NCBI GenBank assembly: GCA_900753975.1
Contig: CAAEBC010000055.1
Location: 1-58,293 of the forward strand
DNA: 58,293 bases
Source of the DNA: Clostridia bacterium
Lineage (GTDB): Bacteria > Bacillota > Clostridia > TANB77 > UBA1234
Reading direction: 5' to 3'
How positions within the stretch are numbered: position 1 is the first letter of the stretch; each line of letters begins with the position of its first letter. Below, one piece after another: positions 51,770-58,293 of this stretch. The notes under the pieces are model-generated. The model saw nothing but the letters and a program-made list of their open reading frames with translations, was not told the DNA's origin and did not search any database. A program made the position numbers and the translations under genes.

Positions 51770-52294
51770 CTAAACATTTTCTCTTCGAAAAAAGCACTCA
51801 AAAATCTTACAAATGACATCTTCTTTGCATGCAGTCACTTCATTACCACAAGCTTCTAATGTGCTTACAATTTTATTAATGCTTTCTTCATAATCTTTTT
51901 TCTTTTTAAAAATAATAAAAAATCTTCTCGTAAAACTTCGCTTGTCACCAACAATTTGTGTAATTAATTCCTTATAACATTTAGTCATCTGAGAGAATTT
52001 TGAATCTTCTGTATAATACTTATCTACTTCTTCCAAATGCTTACTGACATCGGTCTTATATGCTAAAACTATTATCTGAATATCAAAATCACATTGCTTT
52101 AAAAATCTTCTATACGTATCTAAAATAGCCATCTGTTCAAGTTCAGATTTTAATTTAAAATTTACAGGTTTCACTTCAAGAACTGATATAACATCATTAT
52201 TTGCAAGATATATAAATTCATCAAAATTCTTTATAGGTAGCCATTCTAAAACATCATGCAGTTTATCTTTTTTTATAAAAATCCCACCTTTCAT
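51770..52294 (-). CDS. small protein resembling a VirB4/TrsD N-terminal module
   Basis: A 174-residue protein beginning MKGGIFIKKDKLHDVLEWLP. It reads like the beta-rich N-terminal module often preceding VirB4-type proteins (EFIYLANNDVISVLEVKPVN, LDTYRRFLKQCDFDIQIIVL, KRSFTRRFFIIFKKKKD). Here it is a separate gene directly ahead of virB4. The ATG at 52294 has no ribosome binding site before it, whereas AAAGGTGGG lies just after it, pointing to an ATA seven codons in. The true start is therefore uncertain. First gene of the minus-strand secretion operon. Confidence 0.65.
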   Translation of the reverse strand: MKGGIFIKKDKLHDVLEWLPIKNFDEFIYLANNDVISVLEVKPVNFKLKSELEQMAILDTYRRFLKQCDFDIQIIVLAYKTDVSKHLEEVDKYYTEDSKFSQMTKCYKELITQIVGDKRSFTRRFFIIFKKKKDYEESINKIVSTLEACGNEVTACKEDVICKIFECFFRRENV

Positions 52295-52307
52295 ATAAAA
52301 GAAAGAC

Positions 52308-52345
52308 TTTGCGCCCTATATTTTCGCGCAAAAAAAGGGCGCAAA
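52308..52345 (-). promoter_or_regulatory. leader hairpin of secretion operon
   Basis: TTTGCGCCCT (52308-52317) pairs perfectly with 52336-52345. A second stem AAACTTC/GAAGTTT lies next to it (about 52343-52365). Both are in the ~90-nt untranslated leader, a possible attenuation or regulatory structure. Confidence 0.6.
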
Positions 52346-52392
52346 ACTTCCTTGTACAGAAGTTTTCCACCCAAAACTCTATCTTGAGACAG

Positions 52393-52421
52393 ATATTATC
52401 ATAAAAAAAATCCAAATTCAA
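52393..52421 (-). promoter_or_regulatory. promoter of VirB4-CpaE-CpaF-TadB operon
   Basis: TTGAAT (52416-52421), 17-bp spacer and TAATAT (52393-52398) on the minus strand. Confidence 0.72.
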
Positions 52422-52458
52422 CAAATGAGCCAAATTGTGTCAACAAATTTAAGTTTTG

Positions 52459-52487
52459 TTGACTTTTTTATATAACATGTGTATAAT
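52459..52487 (+). promoter_or_regulatory. promoter of antisense RNA, locus 2
   Basis: TTGACT (52459-52464), 17-bp spacer and TATAAT (52482-52487). Confidence 0.8.
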
Positions 52488-52493
52488 AAATAT

Positions 52494-52585
52494 AGGAAAT
52501 GGAGAAACCACAAACGTGGTTTTGCCGAATACATTTGTGAAAACTCACATCTGCTCGTCAAGGTTACAGATGTGAGCTTTTTTTT
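52494..52585 (+). ncRNA. candidate type I antitoxin RNA, locus 2
   Basis: A predicted transcript of about 90 nt without a translatable frame. Its 5' part (ATAGGAAATGGAGAA, later GTGGTTTTGCC) matches the 5' end of the facing peptide mRNA (ATAGGAAATGAGAA, later GTGGTTTTGCC) in the same sense. It forms an AAACCAC-AAAC-GTGGTTT hairpin and ends in the shared terminator. Locus 1 at 23958 has the same plan with unrelated sequence. Confidence 0.68.
52541..52585. terminator. shared bidirectional terminator, locus 2
   Basis: CTCACATCTG (52544-52553) pairs perfectly with CAGATGTGAG (52567-52576), followed by a run of eight or more T. The peptide stop codon (52584-52586) falls inside this T-run, so the two transcripts overlap at their 3' ends. 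Confidence 0.88.
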
Positions 52586-52697
52586 ATTTACGTAGTTGCT
52601 TATCAACCCAGTTCTTATATAGAACTGCTGTCAAGGCAACGTTTAACGTTAAAGAAGATATTAAAGCTATTATAAAAAATAATACCACTTTAACCAT
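52584..52697 (-). CDS. small hydrophobic peptide, candidate type I toxin
   Basis: A 37-residue peptide starting MVKVVLFFIIALISS, with one long membrane helix (about 3-26) and a basic end NWVDKQLRK. GGTGG lies 8 bases before this ATG; a second ATG two codons earlier is too close. The arrangement GGTGATG-NNN-ATGGT and the MVK start are the same as in locus 1. Toxicity is inferred from size, topology and overlap with an antisense RNA. It stands directly upstream of the secretion operon but has its own transcript. Confidence 0.72.
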   Translation of the reverse strand: MVKVVLFFIIALISSLTLNVALTAVLYKNWVDKQLRK

Positions 52698-52778
52698 AAA
52701 CATCACCACCTTTCCTACGAAGATTCGTAAAATTGGTGGCAAAACCACATCTGCTTATTCTCATTTCCTATGTCAGTC

Positions 52779-52807
52779 AGTATAACATATATTTTATAGT
52801 AAATCAA
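52779..52807 (-). promoter_or_regulatory. promoter of peptide mRNA, locus 2
   Basis: TTGATT (52802-52807), 17-bp spacer and TATACT (52779-52784) on the minus strand. The leader is about 75 nt. Confidence 0.75.
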
Positions 52808-52930
52808 TATGCACAAACAAATATTCGCAAAAATATTCTATAAAAATCGATTTATTTTTATAGAATATTTTTTCTTTTATTTCAATTAATTCCTTTATTT
52901 TTTCTCATTATACACTCGAAACTACAAGAC

Positions 52931-52968
52931 AAAAAATTATCCACGTCCCTAAAAGAACGTGGATATCA
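52931..52968 (-). terminator. terminator of candidate ncRNA
   Basis: TATCCACGT/ACGTGGATA stem. The minus strand ends in six T. No gene lies upstream on that strand within 600 bp, so it must end a noncoding transcript. Confidence 0.82.
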
Positions 52969-53409
52969 TATAGAAAAGCACAAATCTTAACTCCGACTAA
53001 ATATGGATAATTACGCACCTCAGTATACCTTTCGGCGATACCAAAGCACTCCACCACCCACAAAAATCTTTGCTCGAATATTAAGAAAATCTACACAACC
53101 ATGCAAGGCTTTTTTAGCCAAACACAATCATTCTTATAAATGTTTTTTATTTAAGTTGTCCTTCTAGAACAACTTAAGTCAGAAACAAACTTTCAACTTC
53201 CAAAATACTCTTAACTCAAATGCATGGCATACTCATTGACCATATATTTATAAAACTTTATCATACAGCCAAAGTCATACATCATACACTCTTAACGCCG
53301 ACTATACATCATAGTAATTACCACCATGTATAATCTTTGTACGAATCGCAAAAGACTACATCGATAATAATCTAGTGAAACTCTTAGCTCAACTCGTACT
53401 TCTCTAACA
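52935..53409 (-). ncRNA. candidate structured noncoding RNA with tandem repeat units
   Basis: A ~475-nt stretch without a plausible frame lies between a promoter (53415-53444) and a terminator. Two diverged copies are visible: unit A (about 52985-53145) and unit B (about 53288-53425). On the plus strand both show CTTAAC-CCGACTA, AATTAC, ATCTTTG--CGAAT and CAATCATT-TTATAA in the same order, with one extra segment in unit A (about 53010-53060). Possible hairpins include AAGTTGTTCT/AGGACAACTT (about 53153-53175). The family was not recognised; a large ornate RNA or a duplicated small RNA is possible. The gap 52808-53588 holds nothing else. Confidence 0.6.
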
Positions 53410-53414
53410 ATCAT

Positions 53415-53444
53415 TATTATAACCACGCAAAAAAAGTTTATTCA
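53415..53444 (-). promoter_or_regulatory. promoter of candidate ncRNA
   Basis: TTGAAT (53439-53444), 18-bp spacer and TATAAT (53415-53420) on the minus strand. The -10 and following bases recur in weaker form at the start of unit A (TATAAGAATGATTG). Confidence 0.68.
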
Positions 53445-53588
53445 AATTTTTAAAAATTTTTTTCAAAATAAAATTTAACTTTTAATACAATAAACAACAT
53501 AATAAAATATCTAATTCATTAAAGATTACAGTACTAAAAAAGAGACGCAAAAAGCAAATAAATTACTTACCTTTTCGCCTCGTTTTAT

Positions 53589-54185
53589 CTAAATTTCTCT
53601 TCTGTTTTCAAGTGCCTTTACTAATGTAACTTCATCTACATATTCCAAATCTCCACCAATAGGAACACCATGTGCAATTCTTGTTGTTTTAATATTAAAC
53701 GGTTTAATAAGTTTTGAAATATACATTGCAGTCGCTTCGCCTTCAACATTTGGGTTAGTCGCCAAAATTATTTCTTTAACTTCATCTGTACCAAGTCTAG
53801 AAACTAGTTCCTTAACTTTAATATCATTTGGACCAATTCCATTCATTGGCGAAATTGCACCATGTAGCACATGATAAACCCCATTAAATTCATGAGTTTT
53901 TTCTATTGGAATAATATCTCTTACATCTTCTACCACGCAAATAACTGATTTATCTCTCTTTGCATTTGCACAAATCGGACATGGATCAACGTCAGTAATA
54001 TTGTTACATATTGAGCAATAATGTAAATTCTTCTTAGCTTCAATTATTGTATCAGCAAATTTTTGAGCATCTTCGTTAGAAGAATTTAAAACATGAAACG
54101 CAAGTCGTACAGCTGTTTTATGCCCAATTCCTGGTAATTTTTCAAACTCCTCTATAAGTTTTTCTATAGAAACACTAAAAGCCAT
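53589..54185 (-). CDS. recR: recombination mediator RecR
   Basis: A 198-residue protein of the RecFOR repair pathway. The N-terminal helix-hairpin-helix (KLPGIGHKTAVRLAFH) is followed by a four-Cys zinc site (CSIC...CPIC, about 55-70) and a Toprim domain beginning ICVVEDVRDI, and it ends in a conserved helix (RIAHGVPIGGDLEYVDEVT). The ATG at 54185 is 7 bases after AAGAGGA. It forms the classical dnaX-ybaB-recR operon with the two upstream genes. Confidence 0.97.
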   Translation of the reverse strand: MAFSVSIEKLIEEFEKLPGIGHKTAVRLAFHVLNSSNEDAQKFADTIIEAKKNLHYCSICNNITDVDPCPICANAKRDKSVICVVEDVRDIIPIEKTHEFNGVYHVLHGAISPMNGIGPNDIKVKELVSRLGTDEVKEIILATNPNVEGEATAMYISKLIKPFNIKTTRIAHGVPIGGDLEYVDEVTLVKALENRREI

Positions 54186-54211
54186 TTTCAATCCTCTTTC
54201 TTATGTAAAAA

Positions 54212-54556
54212 TTATAAAAGACCTGTAAGACCACCTGGAACATTATATTTCTTCATTTCGCTTTCAACTAAAGCTTCTGCTTTTTCAAATCCCGCATTTA
54301 AAGCTGTCAATATTAAATCTTCAAGCATCTCAACATCATCTTTATCTAAAACTTCTGGATTAATCTTTACAGCTTTAACTTTTTTCTTACCATTCATAGT
54401 AATAGTAACTGCTCCTCCTCCAGAAGTAACATCGAACTCTTTTGCTTCGATATCTGCTTGAGTTTTCTCCATATCTGCTTGCATCTTTTGAGCTTGTCTC
54501 AAAAGATTATTCATATTTCCTCCACCCATTCCTGGGAATCCACCAAATTTTGCCAT
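54212..54556 (-). CDS. ybaB: YbaB/EbfC nucleoid-associated protein
   Basis: A 114-residue DNA-binding protein. The Gly-rich start MAKFGGFPGMGGGN is followed by a coiled helix (LLRQAQKMQADMEKTQADIE), the sheet VTSGGGAVTITMNGKKKV and a helical end. This is the full family layout, at normal length. It is the middle gene of the dnaX-ybaB-recR operon. Confidence 0.96.
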   Translation of the reverse strand: MAKFGGFPGMGGGNMNNLLRQAQKMQADMEKTQADIEAKEFDVTSGGGAVTITMNGKKKVKAVKINPEVLDKDDVEMLEDLILTALNAGFEKAEALVESEMKKYNVPGGLTGLL

Positions 54557-54575
54557 TTAAAATCATCCTTTCTTT

Positions 54576-56021
54576 TTATTTTCCAAAAACATATTTAACT
54601 TTGAATTCTTTGTGAGTTACTTCAATAACTGCTTCCTTAATAGCTTTTTTACTATCCTCCTGTTGCAAATAAGCCTTACTTACATCATCTAAATTTGCGC
54701 CAAAAACTATATGTATTAGTTCACTATCAGCTTCCATTATACTTGCATTCATAAGCAATACGCATAATCTCATTTTGCAATTTTCTTTAAGTTTTGTCAA
54801 TACCTTATTTTTTAAGTCTGAATTATTAGATACTTCATTTTGAATAGCAGAAGAAACTTTATTTGCATCTTCTTTAGTCAAATTACCAACTGCAACACTA
54901 CTAGCACTAGATTTTGAAATCGCTTTTGTAGCCTTTGTTTCAGCCTCATCATAAAGCACTTTTAAAACTCCAGTTTCAAAAGCAACTTCCGTGTCACTAC
55001 TCCATTTCATATCACTTTGAACACTAGATAATTTAGTTATAATATAAATAAGTTCATCGCTATTCGTATGTGCTGCAAGTTCTTTTAAAACGTTAACTTC
55101 TTCTTCACTAAAACCAGAAAGTTCATTTGACATCTTTAAAATTAAAATATCTCTAAAAAACTTTATACTCTCAGATAAAAACACTTCCAAATTCTTACCT
55201 TCGGAAATCAAACTTTCCATGAACTCAATAAGCTGCATCGAATTTTTATCTATTATTAATTCAGCAAATTTTTTCAAATACTCAAACTCAGGAATTCCAA
55301 CAAGTTCTCTTACCTTAGATTCAGTTATGCTTGTTTCACCATCAGCTATGCATCTATCAAGTATGCTATAAGCATCTCTCATGGCTCCATCAGCCATTCG
55401 AGCAATAAGGTTAATAGCATTATCGTCTATCGTAATCCCTATTTTTTCTGAACATTTCTTTAATGTTTTACAAATATTAGCTATCGAAATTCTCTTAAAA
55501 TCAAATCTTTGACATCTCGATAATATGGTAACTGGTAACTTTTGAGGTTCAGTAGTTGCCAAAATAAAAATTACATGTGCAGGCGGTTCTTCAAGTGTTT
55601 TTAAAAGTGCATTAAAAGCCCCTGTAGAAAGCATATGTACCTCATCTATTATATACACCCTATATTTAGCTACAGTTGGTAAAAACTGAGCCTCGTCTCT
55701 TATATCACGTATATTATCTACACCATTATTTGAAGCGGCATCAATTTCAGTTATATCAGTAAGAGCTCCTTCTAAAGCAGCTTTGCAAACCTCACATTCA
55801 TTACAAGGTTCTCCGTTTTTAGGATTAAGGCAATTAATAGCTCTAGACAAAATCTTTGCTGTAGAAGTTTTACCACTACCTCTTCCACCACTAAACAAAT
55901 AAGCATGAGCAACTCTACCATTTTCTACTTGTCTTCGAAGTGTTTCAGTTACATGCTCTTGACCTATAACTTCTTCAAAATTAATCGGCCTAAACTCTCT
56001 ATAAAGCGCAATATATGACAT
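54576..56021 (-). CDS. dnaX: DNA polymerase III subunit gamma/tau
   Basis: A 481-residue clamp-loader ATPase. Walker A is SGGRGSGKTS (about 44-53), a zinc site uses CLNP...CNECEVC, Walker B/DExx is YIIDEVHML, and sensor 1 is ILATTEP with SRCQRF after it. Domain III and a C-terminal extension (about 370-481) follow. It is shorter than Bacillus DnaX (about 560), so the tau tail is reduced. It starts with ATG after AAAGGAGAG. First gene of the operon, just downstream of the SRP RNA. Confidence 0.96.
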   Translation of the reverse strand: MSYIALYREFRPINFEEVIGQEHVTETLRRQVENGRVAHAYLFSGGRGSGKTSTAKILSRAINCLNPKNGEPCNECEVCKAALEGALTDITEIDAASNNGVDNIRDIRDEAQFLPTVAKYRVYIIDEVHMLSTGAFNALLKTLEEPPAHVIFILATTEPQKLPVTILSRCQRFDFKRISIANICKTLKKCSEKIGITIDDNAINLIARMADGAMRDAYSILDRCIADGETSITESKVRELVGIPEFEYLKKFAELIIDKNSMQLIEFMESLISEGKNLEVFLSESIKFFRDILILKMSNELSGFSEEEVNVLKELAAHTNSDELIYIITKLSSVQSDMKWSSDTEVAFETGVLKVLYDEAETKATKAISKSSASSVAVGNLTKEDANKVSSAIQNEVSNNSDLKNKVLTKLKENCKMRLCVLLMNASIMEADSELIHIVFGANLDDVSKAYLQQEDSKKAIKEAVIEVTHKEFKVKYVFGK

Positions 56022-56124
56022 TATTCACTCTCCTTTATATATAAATTTTAATATTAATCCAATATCATACTTTATATTAAAATTCTCAATTTGAAAATTA
56101 TCCATTTCCTATTAAATTTAGAAA

Positions 56125-56267
56125 ACGCAATAATTCCGCAAGATACACTTATATGAATGGCGAAGCACATACCAATAACTACTTATCGCTGCTTCCTTCC
56201 AGACCTGACGAGGTTCATAGCTCGCTATCGCCTCCCCATTCATATAAATGCACCTTGCGGAATCATT
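56125..56267 (-). ncRNA. ffs: signal recognition particle RNA (small type)
   Basis: The minus strand folds into one long hairpin of about 140 nt. Outer arms AATGATTCCGCAAGGTGCAT and their near-complement enclose a second arm ATATGAATGG/CCATTCATAT. The apical domain holds GTCAGGTCTGGAAGGAAGCA, the universally conserved Ffh-binding loop. No Alu domain is present, unlike Bacillus scRNA. Position next to dnaX is common in Firmicutes. Confidence 0.93.
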
Positions 56268-56350
56268 ACACTTTAATAATATCAATCTATTAATCTCGAA
56301 ATGTATATTAACATATTTTCTCAAAAATGTAAATACCAAATTTAAAACAT

Positions 56351-57484
56351 TTAAATTTTTGCAAATTTAGCTTTAAATCTATTCCACGCATTCTTAATCT
56401 TGGTCAAGATATTATTCTTATATATAGCCATTGCAAGCTTTTCCTTCTTTTTATCCATATAATCAATATAAAACTCTTTTGCGTCCAAAGGTGAAGTTAT
56501 AATCTCTCCATCAATATAAAAAACACCTTGATCATCAAAAGTAATATTTAACGTGTACTTGCTTTCCTTAGAAATAGTAATAATCCAGTCAATAAGCTCT
56601 TGATTTCCAATAACCTTAAAATAATCTTGGACATTTTCCTCAAATTGTTTTCTAATAACAGGATCTAATCTTCTATTGTAAATCTCACTAACAATATCCT
56701 TTTTATTTTCTGTATTTACTACATTTCTAAAAAACTGATAACAATCAACAAGTTTTACCTGAAATCTATCAGCCTCTGCCTCATTTGTAATCTTAAAATT
56801 AGTGCCCTTTAAAGTAATATAATTATCTTTAAACATAAAATTAAAATCAAAATAAGAAAGAATATTACTTAGAGTAGCAATCATTCTTTTATCTTTGCCA
56901 TACTCCATAGCCAAATCAATATTCATAATAAAATCATCGTGTTTAAGCTTCAGACTTCTATAAATATCATAAGCATCCAAGCACTTATTATATAAAACAA
57001 CCGCATCACCAATATTGTCAAATCTATATTTCGTAGGCATAAGCTGAAACTCATTTTCATCAATATGCTTTAAATACATACCAGAATCAAAAAATCTATT
57101 AAACTTTAAAATCTCTTTAATGTACTCTTTCTTAGGGATAAATTGAGTTTCTATACTATATTCCGTTTTGTCATTAGTTATCAAATACCAAACGTACCTA
57201 GAAAGCATAAATTCGTTAATATTTGCAACATAACGCTTATCTTCGCTTTTAAAATAAAATCTCAAAATCGGTGTTGATAATTTACTCAGCAAAATATTAT
57301 AAGCAATTATATCTGGCGGGAGATTACATTTATATATCAAAATATATACGTCCATCCATCTAGGCTCTAACATATTATTGTCTAATACAGACGTAACTTT
57401 TGAAAAATCTAATTTTACAAGCTTTTTGTTAACCAGCGTAAGTAATTTTCGCTTTTCTTCTATTAAAAGATTAGTATATTGCAC
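56351..57484 (-). CDS. unknown 377-aa protein
   Basis: Not recognised. A soluble, mostly helical protein rich in Tyr, Asn, Asp and Lys, without signal peptide or membrane segment. The N-terminal ~230 residues are helical (LLTLVNKKLVKLDFSKVTSV, RYVANINEFMLSRYVWYLI). A central beta-like segment FKDNYITLKGTNFKIT and a C-terminal FDDQGVFYIDGEII precede a basic tail ending KAKFAKI. It starts with GTG, 6 bases after AAAGGTGGTG. Monocistronic. The function cannot be guessed. Confidence 0.72.
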   Translation of the reverse strand: MQYTNLLIEEKRKLLTLVNKKLVKLDFSKVTSVLDNNMLEPRWMDVYILIYKCNLPPDIIAYNILLSKLSTPILRFYFKSEDKRYVANINEFMLSRYVWYLITNDKTEYSIETQFIPKKEYIKEILKFNRFFDSGMYLKHIDENEFQLMPTKYRFDNIGDAVVLYNKCLDAYDIYRSLKLKHDDFIMNIDLAMEYGKDKRMIATLSNILSYFDFNFMFKDNYITLKGTNFKITNEAEADRFQVKLVDCYQFFRNVVNTENKKDIVSEIYNRRLDPVIRKQFEENVQDYFKVIGNQELIDWIITISKESKYTLNITFDDQGVFYIDGEIITSPLDAKEFYIDYMDKKKEKLAMAIYKNNILTKIKNAWNRFKAKFAKI

Positions 57485-57517
57485 TCACTCACCACCTTTA
57501 ATCACATTATAGTACAT

Positions 57518-57533
57518 AGTATTTAAAAATACT
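57518..57533. promoter_or_regulatory. palindrome next to promoter of the 377-aa gene
   Basis: AGTATTT-AA-AAATACT lies just upstream of a minus-strand TATAAT, in the -35 region. It may be an operator, but AT-rich palindromes are frequent here. Confidence 0.4.
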
Positions 57534-57882
57534 AGTAAAATTCGTGTGAAAATTGATAAATTTATGCATATTAATTTAGGCCAATTTTTCATAATTTTAC
57601 TTATGTTTGCATAGTTTGGCTTGCTAAAATTAGACTATGTTTTTGAGAAACTTTTAAAATTTAAAATTTCTTGTATAAAATACCCACACGAATTCAAATA
57701 ACCCGTAACTATTTTTGATAATAATTAAATAGCAAAAACTTTTAAAAACCGCATTTAATTTCTAAGTAACAAATTAATATTTTTGTTATAATTCACAGCT
57801 CATACTAAAATATTTAATATCGAATATTCGCGCGTTATTTCGCACATTATAAAGATATTTTATTTGAGCAAAAAACTAATAA

Positions 57883-58026
57883 GTAGTCGACTAACTATAA
57901 TACTATTTGAAATAATTTTTTAAAATCAATAAAATATTTTGATTTTTTGTTTTTAGTGTCAAAGTCTGCAAAGCATTGATATTAGTGAATTATAGTCATT
58001 AATTGTCTTACAGTTAGTCAACTAAC
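57883..58026. promoter_or_regulatory. two copies of a TAGTC-ACTAAC palindromic motif
   Basis: GTAGTCGACTAAC (57883-57895) and GTTAGTCAACTAAC (58013-58026) share the core TAGTCRACTAAC 130 bp apart, upstream of the repeat-protein gene. The first abuts a TATAAT. They look like half-operators for one regulator. The rest of the 665-bp gap 57485-58164 is AT-rich with no gene seen. Confidence 0.45.
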
Positions 58027-58060
58027 CGTCAAATAATTCAAAAAATTTTTACATAAAGTA

Positions 58061-58089
58061 TTGCAAAAAATTACAAAGTTCGATATATT
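58061..58089 (+). promoter_or_regulatory. promoter of Lys/Ala/Pro repeat protein gene
   Basis: TTGCAA (58061-58066), 17-bp spacer and TATATT (58084-58089). The leader is about 70 nt. Confidence 0.55.
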
Positions 58090-58164
58090 TTATATATAAG
58101 ATTTACACTTGATATTTATATTTACATTTATATATCGTTTTACAAAAGAAGGAGGTGCATTTAA

Positions 58165-58293
58165 ATGGCAGTAGCAAAGAAACCAGTTGCTAAAAAAGTA
58201 GCAGCTAAACCAGTTGCTAAAAAGGCAGCAGCTAAACCAGTTGCTAAGAAAGTAGCAGCTAAACCAGTTGCTAAAAAAGCAGCAGCTAAACCA
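58165..58293 (+). CDS. Lys/Ala/Pro repeat, histone H1-like protein (partial)
   Basis: Starts with ATG after AAGGAGGTG and runs off the window end after 43 codons. The product is MAVA followed by a nine-residue unit KKPVAKKVA/KPVAKKAAA repeated four times, with Val and Ala alternating at one position. The 27-bp DNA repeat is nearly perfect. Such low-complexity basic tails occur in bacterial histone H1-like proteins and as extensions on HU-type proteins or ribosomal proteins. Which of these it is depends on sequence beyond the window. Confidence 0.75.
   Translation, partial: MAVAKKPVAKKVAAKPVAKKAAAKPVAKKVAAKPVAKKAAAKP

Noticed and set aside
36830..52294. The secretion genes as an integrative conjugative element
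   Set aside because: No integrase, relaxase, attachment repeats or tRNA-end duplication was seen, and gyrA and dnaD-dnaC lie between the two blocks.
52418..52606. A 62-residue open frame on the minus strand
   Set aside because: It covers the promoter, antisense RNA and terminator of peptide locus 2 and has no ribosome binding site.
56118..56339. A 73-residue open frame on the minus strand
   Set aside because: It lies across the SRP RNA and has no ribosome binding site.
58165..58293. The 27-bp tandem repeats as a CRISPR array
   Set aside because: Repeats are contiguous without spacers and in frame with a start codon and ribosome binding site.

Overview
The window is AT-rich DNA (roughly 70% A+T by eye) from a low-GC Gram-positive bacterium, most likely an uncultured anaerobic gut member of the Clostridia. 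Support comes from strong AGGAGG-type ribosome binding sites, sigma-A promoters of the form TTGACA-17-TATAAT, a spore-germination gene (ypeB), SLH-domain surface proteins, a DnaD/DnaC-type helicase-loading pair, a YtrA-type ABC operon and a short SRP RNA. I name no species. Coding density is high and almost everything is chromosomal. No rRNA, CRISPR array, integrase or intact insertion sequence was seen.

Layout. 1-3.9 kb: initiator tRNA, two small unknown genes, a triple SH3 secreted protein, pyrimidine-nucleoside phosphorylase and a ComEA-like protein. 4-13 kb: D-Ala-D-Ala carboxypeptidase, tRNA-Arg, leuS, an LCP cell-wall ligase, a CvpA / propeller / YkvI-like membrane operon, and a YhbY RNA-binding protein. 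13-18.3 kb: an envelope cluster of two SLH proteins around a 1181-residue secreted protein. 18.4-24 kb: a DUF1538 membrane protein with a two-domain P-II-like partner, then a YtrA-type ABC transporter operon. 24-31 kb: a small hydrophobic peptide facing an antisense RNA, an ECF sigma factor with a beta-propeller protein, tRNA-Gly, an ABC transporter whose permease is fused to a CPBP protease, and tRNA-Gln/His. 30.5-36.7 kb: a 155-bp inverted repeat, a DNPH1-like nucleotide hydrolase divergent from an EVE-McrB ATPase, an XRE regulator, ypeB, a UgtP-like glycosyltransferase, tRNA-Thr/Glu/Lys and a DUF1858 protein.

36.8-52.3 kb is the most unusual part. A secretion apparatus is split into two blocks around dnaD, a frameshifted dnaC and gyrA. 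The plus-strand block encodes a VirD4 coupling ATPase, a VirB2-like pilin, a VirB6-like channel protein and a VirB3-like protein. The minus-strand block encodes a separate small protein resembling the N-terminal part of a VirB4 module, VirB4, a CpaE/TadZ-like ATPase, a CpaF/TadA ATPase, a TadB-like membrane protein and an unknown helical protein. The parts therefore come from both type IV secretion and Tad pilus families, with no relaxase or integrase nearby.

52.3-58.3 kb: a second small-hydrophobic-peptide/antisense-RNA locus built like the first, an unannotated region with its own promoter and terminator holding two diverged copies of a ~130-nt sequence (candidate structured RNA), then recR, ybaB, dnaX and the SRP RNA, an unknown 377-residue protein, and the start of a Lys/Ala/Pro repeat protein cut by the window end.

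Many start codons were moved downstream of the longest open frame to the codon best spaced from a Shine-Dalgarno sequence. Several are TTG or GTG.
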